Of a stretch of 64,000 nt of DNA, positions 1-9,540 are shown one piece after another. How positions within the stretch are numbered: the stretch's first letter is position 1; the number at the start of each line of letters is the position of its first letter. Both the position numbers and the translations under genes were made by a program. The stretch is from positions 1 through 64,000 of the forward strand of contig CACVAP010000053.1 in NCBI GenBank assembly GCA_902727895.1. Direction: 5' to 3'. This stretch comes from an uncultured Sulfurovum sp. Lineage in GTDB: Bacteria; Campylobacterota; Campylobacteria; Campylobacterales; Sulfurovaceae. The notes under the pieces are model-generated. The model saw only the letters and a list, made by a program, of their open reading frames with translations. It was not told the DNA's origin and ran no database searches.

Positions 1-88
1 TAGCTTTTCCCATTAAATAACCTATAATCCAACCTAATAGTGCTGCCAAAATAAGGCAGATGATAATTTGTGATGCAACTTCCAACAT
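1..88 (-). CDS. partial small membrane protein, N-terminus MLEVASQIIICLILAALLGWIIGYLMGKA; continues beyond window start
   Basis: Reverse-strand reading from CAT at 86-88 gives an open hydrophobic N-terminus; RBS-like AGGAG upstream. Confidence 0.6.
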   Translation of the reverse strand, partial: MLEVASQIIICLILAALLGWIIGYLMGKA

Positions 89-89
89 G

Positions 90-1127
90 TTATTCTCCTA
101 GTATTTTAAATTCAACACGACGGTTTTTACGTCTGTTCTCTTCGGTATCATTAGATACAAGTGGTTTAGTTTCTCCGTAACCTATGGCTTTAATTCTATT
201 TGCTGAAACTTCCATCGCTACAAGTCTTTCTTTTACCATATCAACACGTGATTGTGACAGCGTTAGGTTGTAGGTTTCATCTCCTGAACCATCAGTATGC
301 CCTTCAATTTCAACATGCACATTTTGATGTTCTTTTAATACAGTAGCAATTTGACGAAGGGTGTTGATACTTTTTTCAGTGAGTGTTGCTTTATTTAGTT
401 CAAAATTTATATCTTCAAAGGCAATAATCTTTTTTATTTTTATTTCTATAGCTTGCACTACTTGTTCTTTTTGCTCTTCGTTTTTTTGTGCTTCGGCTAA
501 TTCTTTAGCCTCTTGTATTGCTTTTTCATCAGCTAAGAGTTTAGCTTTTTTGGCTTCTTCTACTTTTATTGCTTGAAGTTTAGCTTCCTCTTCTGCTTGA
601 ATCGCTGCAATTTCTTCAACTGTAGGTTCTGATGGAACAATAATTGTATTGTTCTTTGAGGGAACTTTTGAGTTAGCAAGTAAAGTACCTAAGGCATATT
701 TGTCTGCTTGTGTAGATACGATACCATCTATAATAAGTTGATTATTTTCATAGAGGATAGAACCTGTCTCATATTTTTCATAAAATAAGGGGAGTAGGGT
801 TTGAGTAAGTGCTAGAACATCATCTTTAGGAATTAAGTTTTCATCTATGATACTTGAGTTGTCTAACTCATTGATACCCAGTGCTGAATGTATCTTTTCC
901 ACTTCTTGTTGATTAGAAAAGCTTCCTTGTAATTCAAATACATTTTTATTCTTTTGTAAATAAAAATTGATGGGTTCAGCGTTAAGTATGTTGCTACTTG
1001 AGTGTATCATCTCACTTGAGGATATTGCTCGTTTTTTAACTATTTTACCTGTATGACACCATGTACATAATATGATTAACAGTAGTAGTAAAAATAGTAA
1101 AATCGGAATCAATTTGTTCCTATTCAT
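90..1127 (-). CDS. OmpA-family outer membrane/peptidoglycan-associated protein
   Basis: N-terminal TM, coiled-coil Ala/Glu/Lys-rich middle, C-terminal OmpA motif (VEGHTDGSGDETYNLTLSQSRVDMVKERL...NRRVEF). Confidence 0.9.
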   Translation of the reverse strand: MNRNKLIPILLFLLLLLIILCTWCHTGKIVKKRAISSSEMIHSSSNILNAEPINFYLQKNKNVFELQGSFSNQQEVEKIHSALGINELDNSSIIDENLIPKDDVLALTQTLLPLFYEKYETGSILYENNQLIIDGIVSTQADKYALGTLLANSKVPSKNNTIIVPSEPTVEEIAAIQAEEEAKLQAIKVEEAKKAKLLADEKAIQEAKELAEAQKNEEQKEQVVQAIEIKIKKIIAFEDINFELNKATLTEKSINTLRQIATVLKEHQNVHVEIEGHTDGSGDETYNLTLSQSRVDMVKERLVAMEVSANRIKAIGYGETKPLVSNDTEENRRKNRRVEFKILGE

Positions 1128-1306
1128 TGTCTCTCCTTTTATACGAAAAAATATGATTTTTATACTAAAATCATATCTATTATATATTTTTATGGATTAA
1201 CTAAGCTTAAAATAATATTTTTTTATATTTTTTTTAAATAAATAAATCTAGAAATAATAATTTAAATTGTTAATATTTGTTAAGTAAAAAAGGGAAGAGG
1301 AATAAG

Positions 1307-1330
1307 ACACCTTAGTAGAAACTAAGGTGT
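1307..1330 (-). terminator. Terminator hairpin downstream of rnj
   Basis: Perfect inverted repeat ACACCTTAGT-AGAA-ACTAAGGTGT just after the rnj stop. Confidence 0.7.
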
Positions 1331-1335
1331 TAAGT

Positions 1336-3480
1336 TTACGCCATAAATATTACAGGTGTAATAATTGGATAACGTTTTTTGGTTCTAACTACAAATTTAC
1401 GTACAATACTTGCAATATTTTCTTGAATAACTTTAGGACTAGCTGTTTGTTTTTCTTCTGCATTGATTAAGAAAGTATCAATGATATTTTCGATTTCATG
1501 TGCAAAACGTTTGCCCTCTTTTTCTGGAACAAGTCCTGAAGATGAGATAACTGCTTTACCAATAAGTTTTTTTGTCTCTTTATTCACTTGCATCGCAATG
1601 TTTACAATACCATCTGATGCTAGTTTTTGTCTGTCTTCAACAACATCAGCTTTGATTTCTTTGTTATTTTGGTTATCAATATAGCTTTTACCTGTTTTAA
1701 CAGTTTTCACTTTTTTAAGATACTTAGTTGCTATCTCAATTTGATCACCATCACTCATAAGTAAGATATTTCTAGGGTCAACACCACAATCAATAGCTGT
1801 TCTTGAATGCTTATAGATATGGTTGTACTCACCATGAACAGGCAAGAAGAATTTAGGCTGGATTAATCTTAAAATTAATTGCTGTTCACCTTTTGAAGCA
1901 TGACCTGAAACGTGAATGTTTTCAAAGTCTTTATAACGTACTGTTACGCCAGCTTTTACAAGTTTGTTCATAAGTGAAGATACTGAACCTTCATTCCCTG
2001 GAATAGCATGAGCAGAAATGATGATAGTATCAGAAGGCTTTAGCTTTACATGTCTATGTTCATTGGCTGCCATTCTTGAAAGTGCTGCCATAGCCTCACC
2101 TTGTGAACCAGTGGTTACAATCAGTACTTGCTCTTCTGCATACTTTTGTACTTCATGTGCTTCAATGAAATGTTTATCAGGTAAATCAACATAGCCAAGT
2201 CTTCTTGTCGTTTCAATGTTACGCTCCATAGAACGTCCAATAACACAAATCTTTCTACCAGCTGCAATTCCTCTTTCCATTGCTTGGTAAACACGGTGTG
2301 TATTTGAAGAGAAAGTAGACATGATAACACGTCCTTTTGCTAAACTAAAGAGGGTGTCAAATGTTTTACCAACAACAGCTTCAGACTTTGTATACCCTGG
2401 GTTATGAGAGTTAGTACTGTCAGAGAAAAGACACAATACTCCTTTTGAACCATAATGAGCAAAACGTTGTAAGTCCATTGTTTGGTTATCAATAGGTGTA
2501 TGATCCACTTTAAAGTCAGCCGTGTGAATAAACGTTCCTACTTTAGACTCAATTGCCAATGAACAAGCATCAATAATAGAGTGCGTGTTATGCATCCACT
2601 CTAATTTAAAAGTACCAATGTCATATTGAGTTCTTTTTGTTACATAGTTAAAAAGTTTTACATTTTCCATAAGACCATGTTCTTGAAATTTGTTCTCAAT
2701 CATTGCCAATGCTAGAGGTGTTCCCCAGATTGGAAATTGAAGTTCTTTATATAGGTAAGGAACTGCACCAATATGATCTTCATGAGCATGCGTAATAATT
2801 ACAGCAACAATTTTGTCTTTAATAGCATGTAAGTAAGAAAAGTCTGGCACTAAAATATCAACACCATGCATGGTTTCATCTGGGAATGACATACCAACAT
2901 CAATAACAAAGGCACATTCATCATCTTCCATAACAGCCATGTTTCCACCAATTTCACCAAGACCACCCAGTGGGGTAAATCTTACTTTGTTGTTGTTGTC
3001 CATATTGATTTGTTTCCATGGATTCATTCTTGCATCATTCATCGCAACGTTTTCAGCAATAGAAGTTTTCATTTCTTCAGACATTGGTCCTGGTACAAAT
3101 TTCTTAGGACGTCTTCCACCTCCACCACTGTTTTTATTATTATTTGGTTTCTTAGCATTTGGATTATTATGCTGAGGCTTTTTAGCATTTGGGTTTGGCT
3201 TGTTATGTTGAGGTTTTTTAGGTTGTGAAGTTTTTTGGTTTGGATTAGGTTTAACTATTTGTTTATTACCATTAACTTCTTTATTAGGTTTCTCAACATT
3301 ACCATTTACTTTATGCTCTGGCTGAGGCTTATTTCCATCTACAGCTTGATTATTATTTTGTTGTCTTCTATGAGGGTTTCCAGCTCTCTTAGGTCTTTCT
3401 GGACGGTCTCTTCTTGGTTTTTTTTCTTCAGAAGTATTTTGGGGTGTTTTATTCTCATTGTTTTCATTATTATTTTCCAT
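1336..3480 (-). CDS. rnj: Ribonuclease J with long low-complexity N-terminal extension
   Basis: Metallo-beta-lactamase/beta-CASP motifs (ITHAHEDHIGAVPYL, HTADFKVD, SGHASKGEQ, HGEYNH); Asn/Lys/Pro-rich N-terminal ~130 aa. Confidence 0.93.
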   Translation of the reverse strand: MENNNENNENKTPQNTSEEKKPRRDRPERPKRAGNPHRRQQNNNQAVDGNKPQPEHKVNGNVEKPNKEVNGNKQIVKPNPNQKTSQPKKPQHNKPNPNAKKPQHNNPNAKKPNNNKNSGGGGRRPKKFVPGPMSEEMKTSIAENVAMNDARMNPWKQINMDNNNKVRFTPLGGLGEIGGNMAVMEDDECAFVIDVGMSFPDETMHGVDILVPDFSYLHAIKDKIVAVIITHAHEDHIGAVPYLYKELQFPIWGTPLALAMIENKFQEHGLMENVKLFNYVTKRTQYDIGTFKLEWMHNTHSIIDACSLAIESKVGTFIHTADFKVDHTPIDNQTMDLQRFAHYGSKGVLCLFSDSTNSHNPGYTKSEAVVGKTFDTLFSLAKGRVIMSTFSSNTHRVYQAMERGIAAGRKICVIGRSMERNIETTRRLGYVDLPDKHFIEAHEVQKYAEEQVLIVTTGSQGEAMAALSRMAANEHRHVKLKPSDTIIISAHAIPGNEGSVSSLMNKLVKAGVTVRYKDFENIHVSGHASKGEQQLILRLIQPKFFLPVHGEYNHIYKHSRTAIDCGVDPRNILLMSDGDQIEIATKYLKKVKTVKTGKSYIDNQNNKEIKADVVEDRQKLASDGIVNIAMQVNKETKKLIGKAVISSSGLVPEKEGKRFAHEIENIIDTFLINAEEKQTASPKVIQENIASIVRKFVVRTKKRYPIITPVIFMA

Positions 3481-4279
3481 CTATATTATCCTTGTTTAAT
3501 TCATTATATAAGTGATGATACATAGATGTCTCAGCTTCATGAGGTCGAATAGTTAGACTTATTCCCAGCTCTGTGAGTAGAGCTTCAATTTTATCTTTAG
3601 GGTAGTGGGTACTCAAGTTTTTAGAAAGTTTCTTTCTTGGTTGCTTAAATGCGACCTTTAAAAAATCTTCAAAATCTTTATTGTCTTCACTACGATTTTT
3701 ACATATTAAAAGAATGGCAGAAGTTATTTTTGGTGGTGGAACAAAGTTTTCTGCTCCAACATCAAAGAGAAGCTCTCCAAAACCTACTGTTTGTGTTAAA
3801 ACAGAAAGTCCTGAAAAAGCTTTTTCCCCTGGTTGTGCTGAAAATTTTTCAGCTACTTCTTTTTGAACCATAACCAATACCGATTGGCAGTGTTCATCTT
3901 TTAATGCTTTCAAAATAATATTGGTGGCAATATAGTAGGGTAAATTGGCTACTAAATGATAATCTTCATTTAGTAACGAACCTTCTTCCCAATGTTTTAG
4001 CACATCTCCACAATTTATTTTTAGCTTGTCCGTGTGGATGGCATCGCTAAAAGTATTTTGTAGATGTACACATAATCTTTTATCAACCTCAAATGCTGTG
4101 ACATTTCGAGTCAGAATTAACTCTTTGGTTAAATCACCTAAGCCAGGCCCAATTTCTGCAACCTTCAAGTTGTCGTTGGGAATCGATTGGATGATTCGTT
4201 TAATTATTGCGTCATTTTTTAAAAAGTTTTGACCGTATCTTTTGTTTGCAAATTCTGATAAGTTTTCAATTTTATTCAT
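3470..4279 (-). CDS. rsmA: 16S rRNA (adenine1518-N6/adenine1519-N6)-dimethyltransferase
   Basis: KsgA motifs RYGQNFLKND, EIGPGLGDLT, NLPYYIA; overlaps rnj start by 11 nt. Confidence 0.93.
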   Translation of the reverse strand: MNKIENLSEFANKRYGQNFLKNDAIIKRIIQSIPNDNLKVAEIGPGLGDLTKELILTRNVTAFEVDKRLCVHLQNTFSDAIHTDKLKINCGDVLKHWEEGSLLNEDYHLVANLPYYIATNIILKALKDEHCQSVLVMVQKEVAEKFSAQPGEKAFSGLSVLTQTVGFGELLFDVGAENFVPPPKITSAILLICKNRSEDNKDFEDFLKVAFKQPRKKLSKNLSTHYPKDKIEALLTELGISLTIRPHEAETSMYHHLYNELNKDNIDGK

Positions 4280-4314
4280 TCTACACCATTCTTACTTAAT
4301 ATATAGTTATCTAT

Positions 4315-4336
4315 TTTGACTATTTGGCTATAATTT
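4315..4336 (+). promoter_or_regulatory. Putative sigma70 -10 region for hisF
   Basis: TTGACTATTTGGCTATAATTTT, TATAAT at 4329-4334. Confidence 0.45.
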
Positions 4337-4380
4337 TAGCATAATTAATGTAGGTAAACACTGCTTAAGTAAGGAAAAGA

Positions 4381-5145
4381 ATGGAATATTTTGCAAAACG
4401 CATAATACCTTGTCTCGATGTGGACAATGGACGCGTAGTAAAAGGTGTAAACTTTGTAGGGCTAAGAGATGCTGGTGACCCTGTAGAAGTAGCGAAACGT
4501 TATAACATAGAAGGTGCAGATGAAATTACTTTTTTAGACATTGGTGCAACCCATGAAGGTAGAGCTACCATTGTGGATGTGGTCAGAGAAGTAGCCAAAG
4601 AAGTTTTTATACCTTTAACTGTTGGTGGTGGTATTCGAGAACTCAATGACATTTATAAACTTTTAAATGTTGGTTGTGACAAAGTGAGCATTAACTCAGC
4701 AGCCATTAAAAGACCAGAGTTTATTAATGAAGGGGCAAAGCGTTTTGGTTCTCAATGTATTGTGGTTGCCATAGATGCAAAAAAAGTTTCTGAAAACAAA
4801 TGGAACATCTTTACACATGGTGGAAGAAATGACACGGGCATAGATGCTATTGAATGGGCGAAAGAATCTTATGAACGAGGAGCTGGTGAGTTGCTTATTA
4901 CTTCTATGGATTCAGATGGAACCAAAGCTGGTTTTGCGAATGATTTAAATTCACGTATTGCAGAAATCGTAAATATTCCTATTATTGCTTCAGGTGGTGC
5001 TGGTACGATGGAACACATGAAAGAGGCTTTTACAAAAGGAAATGCAGATGCAGCTTTAGCAGCTTCTATTTTTCACTTTAGAGAAATAGATATTATGGAT
5101 TTAAAACATTACTTACGTGATGAAAAAATTCCAGTGAGGATATAA
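4381..5145 (+). CDS. hisF: Imidazole glycerol phosphate synthase cyclase subunit
   Basis: [31 protein letters not shown] and full-length HisF. Confidence 0.97.
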   Translation: MEYFAKRIIPCLDVDNGRVVKGVNFVGLRDAGDPVEVAKRYNIEGADEITFLDIGATHEGRATIVDVVREVAKEVFIPLTVGGGIRELNDIYKLLNVGCDKVSINSAAIKRPEFINEGAKRFGSQCIVVAIDAKKVSENKWNIFTHGGRNDTGIDAIEWAKESYERGAGELLITSMDSDGTKAGFANDLNSRIAEIVNIPIIASGGAGTMEHMKEAFTKGNADAALAASIFHFREIDIMDLKHYLRDEKIPVRI

Positions 5146-5146
5146 G

Positions 5147-5731
5147 ATGTTTATTTGCGCAGGTGAAATCGAAACTTTTGATTTTGCAAAACCTATGGGA
5201 ATAGGGATGATTGATATGAGTATTAACTTAACAAAGTTATGCGCTTCGAATCCTCCTCCTTTTATATTTTTTGTAGGAACGGCTGGTTCATATGGTAATC
5301 ATGATATTTTTGATATTGTAGAATCTAAAACGGCAGCGAACATTGAGAATGGTTTTTTTAATGCTAAGGCTTACACCCCACTTGACAATGTTGTGTCAAC
5401 AGCCCAAGATGTTTCACGTGAAACAATCATAAACTCATCTAACTACATTACAACAGATGAAAGTTTAGGTAAGCACTATCTATCAAATAATATTCAACTT
5501 GAAAATATGGAATTTTTTGCTGTACTTAAAGTTGCCAAAGCATTTAATATTCCTGTGGCTGGTGCATTTATAGTAACGAACTATTGTAATGCAAAAGCAC
5601 ATCAAACTTTTCTTGATAATCATAAAGAAGCCCTATTGCGTTTGACAAAGCATATGCACAGTTCAAAAAGTATTTCTCCTGTAGCTATACAAGAGAATAA
5701 TAATGACTTCCCTGAATATCAATTTCCATAA
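5147..5731 (+). CDS. Phosphorylase superfamily protein (purine-nucleoside phosphorylase-like)
   Basis: PNP/UDP-like pattern: FVGTAGSYG, NMEFFAVLKVAKAFNIPVAGAFIVTNYC. Confidence 0.7.
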   Translation: MFICAGEIETFDFAKPMGIGMIDMSINLTKLCASNPPPFIFFVGTAGSYGNHDIFDIVESKTAANIENGFFNAKAYTPLDNVVSTAQDVSRETIINSSNYITTDESLGKHYLSNNIQLENMEFFAVLKVAKAFNIPVAGAFIVTNYCNAKAHQTFLDNHKEALLRLTKHMHSSKSISPVAIQENNNDFPEYQFP

Positions 5732-5761
5732 GAGACAAGAAATAATAAAAAAAGAGACAGT

Positions 5762-6844
5762 ATGAGAACAGAAAAAAAACCATGTATCCAAGACTACACA
5801 AGAGAAGAGTTGAGTGAAATTATAAAACCTTCTTTTCGTGCCAAACAAGTTTACTCTTGGCTTTATCATAAATATGTAAACTCTTTTGAAGAGATGAAAA
5901 ATCTACCAAAAGCTTTACAAGATGAGCTGGCTAGTAAGTACCGAATTGAGCCTTTAAGACTTGCGAAAAAAGAGCAGAGTAAAGACGGAAGTATCAAGTA
6001 TCTTTTCCAACTAGAAGATGGCAATACCGTTGAAACAGTTTTACTCCTCATGAAGAAAAAACTTTTTAATGAAGACGGATCAGTAAAGCAACAAGAAAAG
6101 TATACTGTTTGTATTTCTTGTCAGGTTGGTTGTAAAGTTGGTTGTGCATTTTGTTTAACAGCCAAGAGTGGTTTCATTGCAAACTTGACAGCTGGTGAAA
6201 TTGTAGAGCAGATTCGTTACATCAAAAAAGACAATGACATTGATGCTAACAGAAGACTCAATATTGTTTACATGGGTATGGGTGAACCTCTTGATAATCT
6301 CGTGCCAGTGGCTCAAAGTTCAAGAGTATTTGCTGATCCAGATGGTATGGCAATTGCACCTCATAGACAAACCATTTCAACTTCTGGTTTATCAACCAAA
6401 ATTACTAAATTGGGTAAATTAGAGTTAGGTGTTAACCTTGCCATTTCTTTACATGCTGTTGACGATGAGCTAAGAGAACAGTTGATGCCAATTAACAAAG
6501 CTTATAACATTCAGTCAATCATAGATGCTGTAAAAGATTTCCCTATCAATGATAGAAAGAGGGTAATGTTTGAGTACCTTGTGATTAAAGATGTAAATGA
6601 TTCTATGGAAGCTGCTAAAAAGCTCTTGTCATTACTTAATGGAATCAAATCAAAAGTAAACCTTATTTACTTTAACCCATATGGTGGAACTGAGTTTAAA
6701 AGACCAGAAGAAAAAGACATGAAAGCGTTTCAAGAGTATTTAACCCATCATGGTTTACACTGCACCATCAGAGAATCAAAAGGTCTTGACATCTCTGCTG
6801 CATGTGGACAACTACGTGACAATGAATTAGAAAAGGAGGTTTAG
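5762..6844 (+). CDS. rlmN: Dual-specificity 23S rRNA/tRNA adenine-C2 methyltransferase
   Basis: Radical SAM CQVGCKVGCAFC, MGMGEPLDN, ISLHAVDDELREQLMPINK. Confidence 0.96.
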   Translation: MRTEKKPCIQDYTREELSEIIKPSFRAKQVYSWLYHKYVNSFEEMKNLPKALQDELASKYRIEPLRLAKKEQSKDGSIKYLFQLEDGNTVETVLLLMKKKLFNEDGSVKQQEKYTVCISCQVGCKVGCAFCLTAKSGFIANLTAGEIVEQIRYIKKDNDIDANRRLNIVYMGMGEPLDNLVPVAQSSRVFADPDGMAIAPHRQTISTSGLSTKITKLGKLELGVNLAISLHAVDDELREQLMPINKAYNIQSIIDAVKDFPINDRKRVMFEYLVIKDVNDSMEAAKKLLSLLNGIKSKVNLIYFNPYGGTEFKRPEEKDMKAFQEYLTHHGLHCTIRESKGLDISAACGQLRDNELEKEV

Positions 6845-6845
6845 C

Positions 6846-6941
6846 ATGTCAGCAATGGATATTTCATTTGTTGTATTTTTAGCTTTGGTTGTGGTTGGTT
6901 CAGCTTATGGTGTTTACAAAGCCATGACGGAAGACGACTAA
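6846..6941 (+). CDS. 31-aa predicted single-TM microprotein (MSAMDISFVVFLALVVVGSAYGVYKAMTEDD)
   Basis: Not in supplied ORF track; ATG immediately after rlmN stop with rlmN 3' AAAAGGAGG as a strong RBS; ends with TAA. Confidence 0.6.
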   Translation: MSAMDISFVVFLALVVVGSAYGVYKAMTEDD

Positions 6942-6953
6942 CTTCTGACTTTA

Positions 6954-6988
6954 ACTTTGACAAGCTCAGTAAATGAACTTGTCAAAGT
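6954..6988. terminator. Bidirectional terminator between convergent genes
   Basis: Perfect 11-bp inverted repeat ACTTTGACAAG / CTTGTCAAAGT, 13-nt loop. Confidence 0.7.
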
Positions 6989-7942
6989 CTATTCTTCTTC
7001 GATTTTGGAACCTGTTGAAGTAAAAAACTTCCGTTTCTCTTTTGCACAAATCTCTTTCTTGGCTTCTAAAAAATCAACCCTTGTAAATATACTATATTGA
7101 TTTCCATAAGGAAAATGTAAAGCATGTGCATGTAGGAGTAGGCGAGTAGCACCTGTCTCTATGGAACGCTCTTCATCACTTATGTTCATGTCAAGATACT
7201 TGTCAGAAGCTTCAAATGATGTTCCATAAATTGGGTCACCTAGTATAGGATGTTTCACGTGAAACAAATGAATACGTATCTGATGTAGTCTTCCTGTATG
7301 AGGTTTACACTCTACTAAGGTAGTATCTAATTCTTCATCGTACTCTAGGGGTATGAAATCTGTAGTCGCCTTCTTACCCTTCTCGCAAATCTCTACTTTA
7401 TGCTTTTTAGTGGTGTAGTCATTACGTACACAGATAGAAGCTTCTACGGTAAAAGGTTCTGTCAATTTTCCTGTTACCCATGCTAAGTATTGTTTCTTAA
7501 TGGTCTTCTTCTCAAAAGAACCTTTTAAAAAACGTTCTGCATCTTTATGACGTGAGGCAAGAAAAAGACCAGAAGTTTCCATGTCTATTCTATGTGTACC
7601 ATTGGCATTTTGTCCAGAGTGTGTTCTGACTTCATCAAGCATTGAGTATTCAGTTGCCATTGTATTTGGATGGACGAGTACGCCAGAAGGTTTGTCAAAA
7701 ACTAAAAAGTCCTTGTTGACAAAGATAGGTTTTGCTCCTCGGCTCTTTGGCTCAAAGTAAACGACTTCAATATCACCTTCTATAATGGCACCTGTATCAA
7801 AAATAGATTCACCATTAATTATCACACGACCTCTAGCAATAAGTCGTTGTGATTCTCCTTGGGTAAAGTTGAATTTATGCATAATATATAGAAATGCTTT
7901 AATAGGTTTTTCTACATGGAAAGGACGTTTTACGAATGGCAT
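6989..7942 (-). CDS. RluA-family pseudouridine synthase
   Basis: S4-like N-terminus; GTHRIDMETSGLFLASR and PHTGRLHQIRIHLFHVKHPILGDPIYG. Confidence 0.92.
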   Translation of the reverse strand: MPFVKRPFHVEKPIKAFLYIMHKFNFTQGESQRLIARGRVIINGESIFDTGAIIEGDIEVVYFEPKSRGAKPIFVNKDFLVFDKPSGVLVHPNTMATEYSMLDEVRTHSGQNANGTHRIDMETSGLFLASRHKDAERFLKGSFEKKTIKKQYLAWVTGKLTEPFTVEASICVRNDYTTKKHKVEICEKGKKATTDFIPLEYDEELDTTLVECKPHTGRLHQIRIHLFHVKHPILGDPIYGTSFEASDKYLDMNISDEERSIETGATRLLLHAHALHFPYGNQYSIFTRVDFLEAKKEICAKEKRKFFTSTGSKIEEE

Positions 7943-8019
7943 ATTTTTACCTCTTTTTTAGTCGAATTGGATAGAATTCTATCATAAAAATCTAACACTC
8001 TATGTGCAAGGAATGAGAA

Positions 8020-9348
8020 ATGGTAGAACGATACGCAAGACCCGAGATGGAAGAAAAGTGGACACAACATGCAAGATACGCAGCATGGCTTGAAGTTGAA
8101 AAAGCAGCTGTAAAAGCTTGGGCGAGACTTGGAAAGATTCCTCAAGACGATGCAGACAAAATTGTTAAAAATGCTACTTTCTCAGTTGAGCGAATCGAAG
8201 AGATTGAAGCGATTACTAGACATGACTTAATTGCTTTTAATACTTCTGTTTCAGAATCATTGGGTGAAGAGTCAAGATGGTTCCACTATGGTATGACATC
8301 TTCGGATGCAGTTGATACTGGTGTAGCACTTCAGATGAAAGCTTCATTAGAAATTATTATTGCTGATACAAAGATGCTAATGGAGTCAATTAAAAAACGT
8401 GCCCTTGAACATAAGATGACACTTATGGTAGGTAGATCTCATGGTATTCATGGAGAGCCTATTACTTTTGGTTTGACACTGGCTGTTTGGTATGATGAAA
8501 TGGCAAGACATTTATTAAACTTAGAGCAGACTATGGATGTTATTGCAGTAGGTCAAATCTCTGGTGCTATGGGTAATTTTGCACATGCACCACTTGAGCT
8601 TGAAGAATATGCGATGGAAGAGTTAGGGTTAAAACCTGAGCCTTGTTCAAACCAAGTTGTTCATAGAGATAGATATGCAAGACTTGCAACAGCATTAGCA
8701 ACCATGGCTTCTTCTATTGAAAAGTTTGCCGTACAAGTTAGACACTTACAAAGAACAGAAGTATATGAAGCAGAAGAGTTCTTTGCCAAAGGTCAAAAAG
8801 GTTCATCTGCAATGCCTCATAAAAGAAATCCAATTCTTACAGAGAACATTACAGGACTTGCAAGAATGATTAGAGCTTACGCAGCACCTGCTATGGAAAA
8901 TGTTGCGTTATGGCATGAGAGAGATATTTCTCATTCATCTACAGAAAGATTCTGGTTACCAGATGCATTCATTACAACTAACTTTATGATGCACCGTATG
9001 AACAATGTTATTGCTAACTTAACGGTAATGCCAGAGAATATGATGAAGAACTTGAACCTAACAGGTGGATTGGTATTCTCTCAAAGAGTATTACTTGAGT
9101 TACCTCTTCAAGGTGTATCAAGAGAAGATGCTTATAGAATTGTTCAAAGAAATGCCATGAAAGTTTGGGAAGAGATTCAACAAGGTAAAGCAAGTACCAA
9201 TGAAAAAGGGGAATCACTTTACCTTTTACACTTACTAGCAGATGAAGAACTTGCTGAGTCATTAAGTGAAGAGCATATTAGAGAGTGTTTCAATTTTGAT
9301 TATTACACTAAAAATGTAGATGCAATTTTCAAAAGAGTTTTTAAATAA
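8020..9348 (+). CDS. purB: Adenylosuccinate lyase
   Basis: GSSAMPHKRNPI signature, full-length PurB. Confidence 0.97.
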   Translation: MVERYARPEMEEKWTQHARYAAWLEVEKAAVKAWARLGKIPQDDADKIVKNATFSVERIEEIEAITRHDLIAFNTSVSESLGEESRWFHYGMTSSDAVDTGVALQMKASLEIIIADTKMLMESIKKRALEHKMTLMVGRSHGIHGEPITFGLTLAVWYDEMARHLLNLEQTMDVIAVGQISGAMGNFAHAPLELEEYAMEELGLKPEPCSNQVVHRDRYARLATALATMASSIEKFAVQVRHLQRTEVYEAEEFFAKGQKGSSAMPHKRNPILTENITGLARMIRAYAAPAMENVALWHERDISHSSTERFWLPDAFITTNFMMHRMNNVIANLTVMPENMMKNLNLTGGLVFSQRVLLELPLQGVSREDAYRIVQRNAMKVWEEIQQGKASTNEKGESLYLLHLLADEELAESLSEEHIRECFNFDYYTKNVDAIFKRVFK

Positions 9349-9357
9349 AATATATTA

Positions 9358-9436
9358 TGTCGGCTAAAACCGATTCCTATTAGGTAGTTAATTTTAATAT
9401 AATTTGAAGTTCGTAGGGTTGGCTTTAGCCAACGTT
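9358..9436. repeat. Inverted pair of REP-like palindromes (BIME-like)
   Basis: Copy 2 CGTAGGGTTGGCTTTAGCCAACGTT (9412-9436) with GTAG foot; copy 1 (9358-9384) is its imperfect reverse complement ATGTCGGCTAAAACCGATTCCTATTAG. Confidence 0.6.
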
Positions 9437-9540
9437 ATTAAATATAGATAAATAATTTAAATAAATAATAGATAATAATTTTTAACAAATTACAAAGTAA
9501 ATTTTAAGTAATATAATAGATATAATCAAGGAGAAGTTAC

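Noticed and set aside
2870-3525. Several + strand ORFs (2870-3175, 3010-3228, 3235-3525) antisense to rnj
   Set aside because: Antisense to an unambiguous gene; composition reflects the low-complexity N/K/P coding strand
9358-9436. Interpreting the hairpins as the purB terminator only
   Set aside because: The reverse-complement pairing of two copies and the GTAG foot fit a REP pair better, though a terminator role is possible
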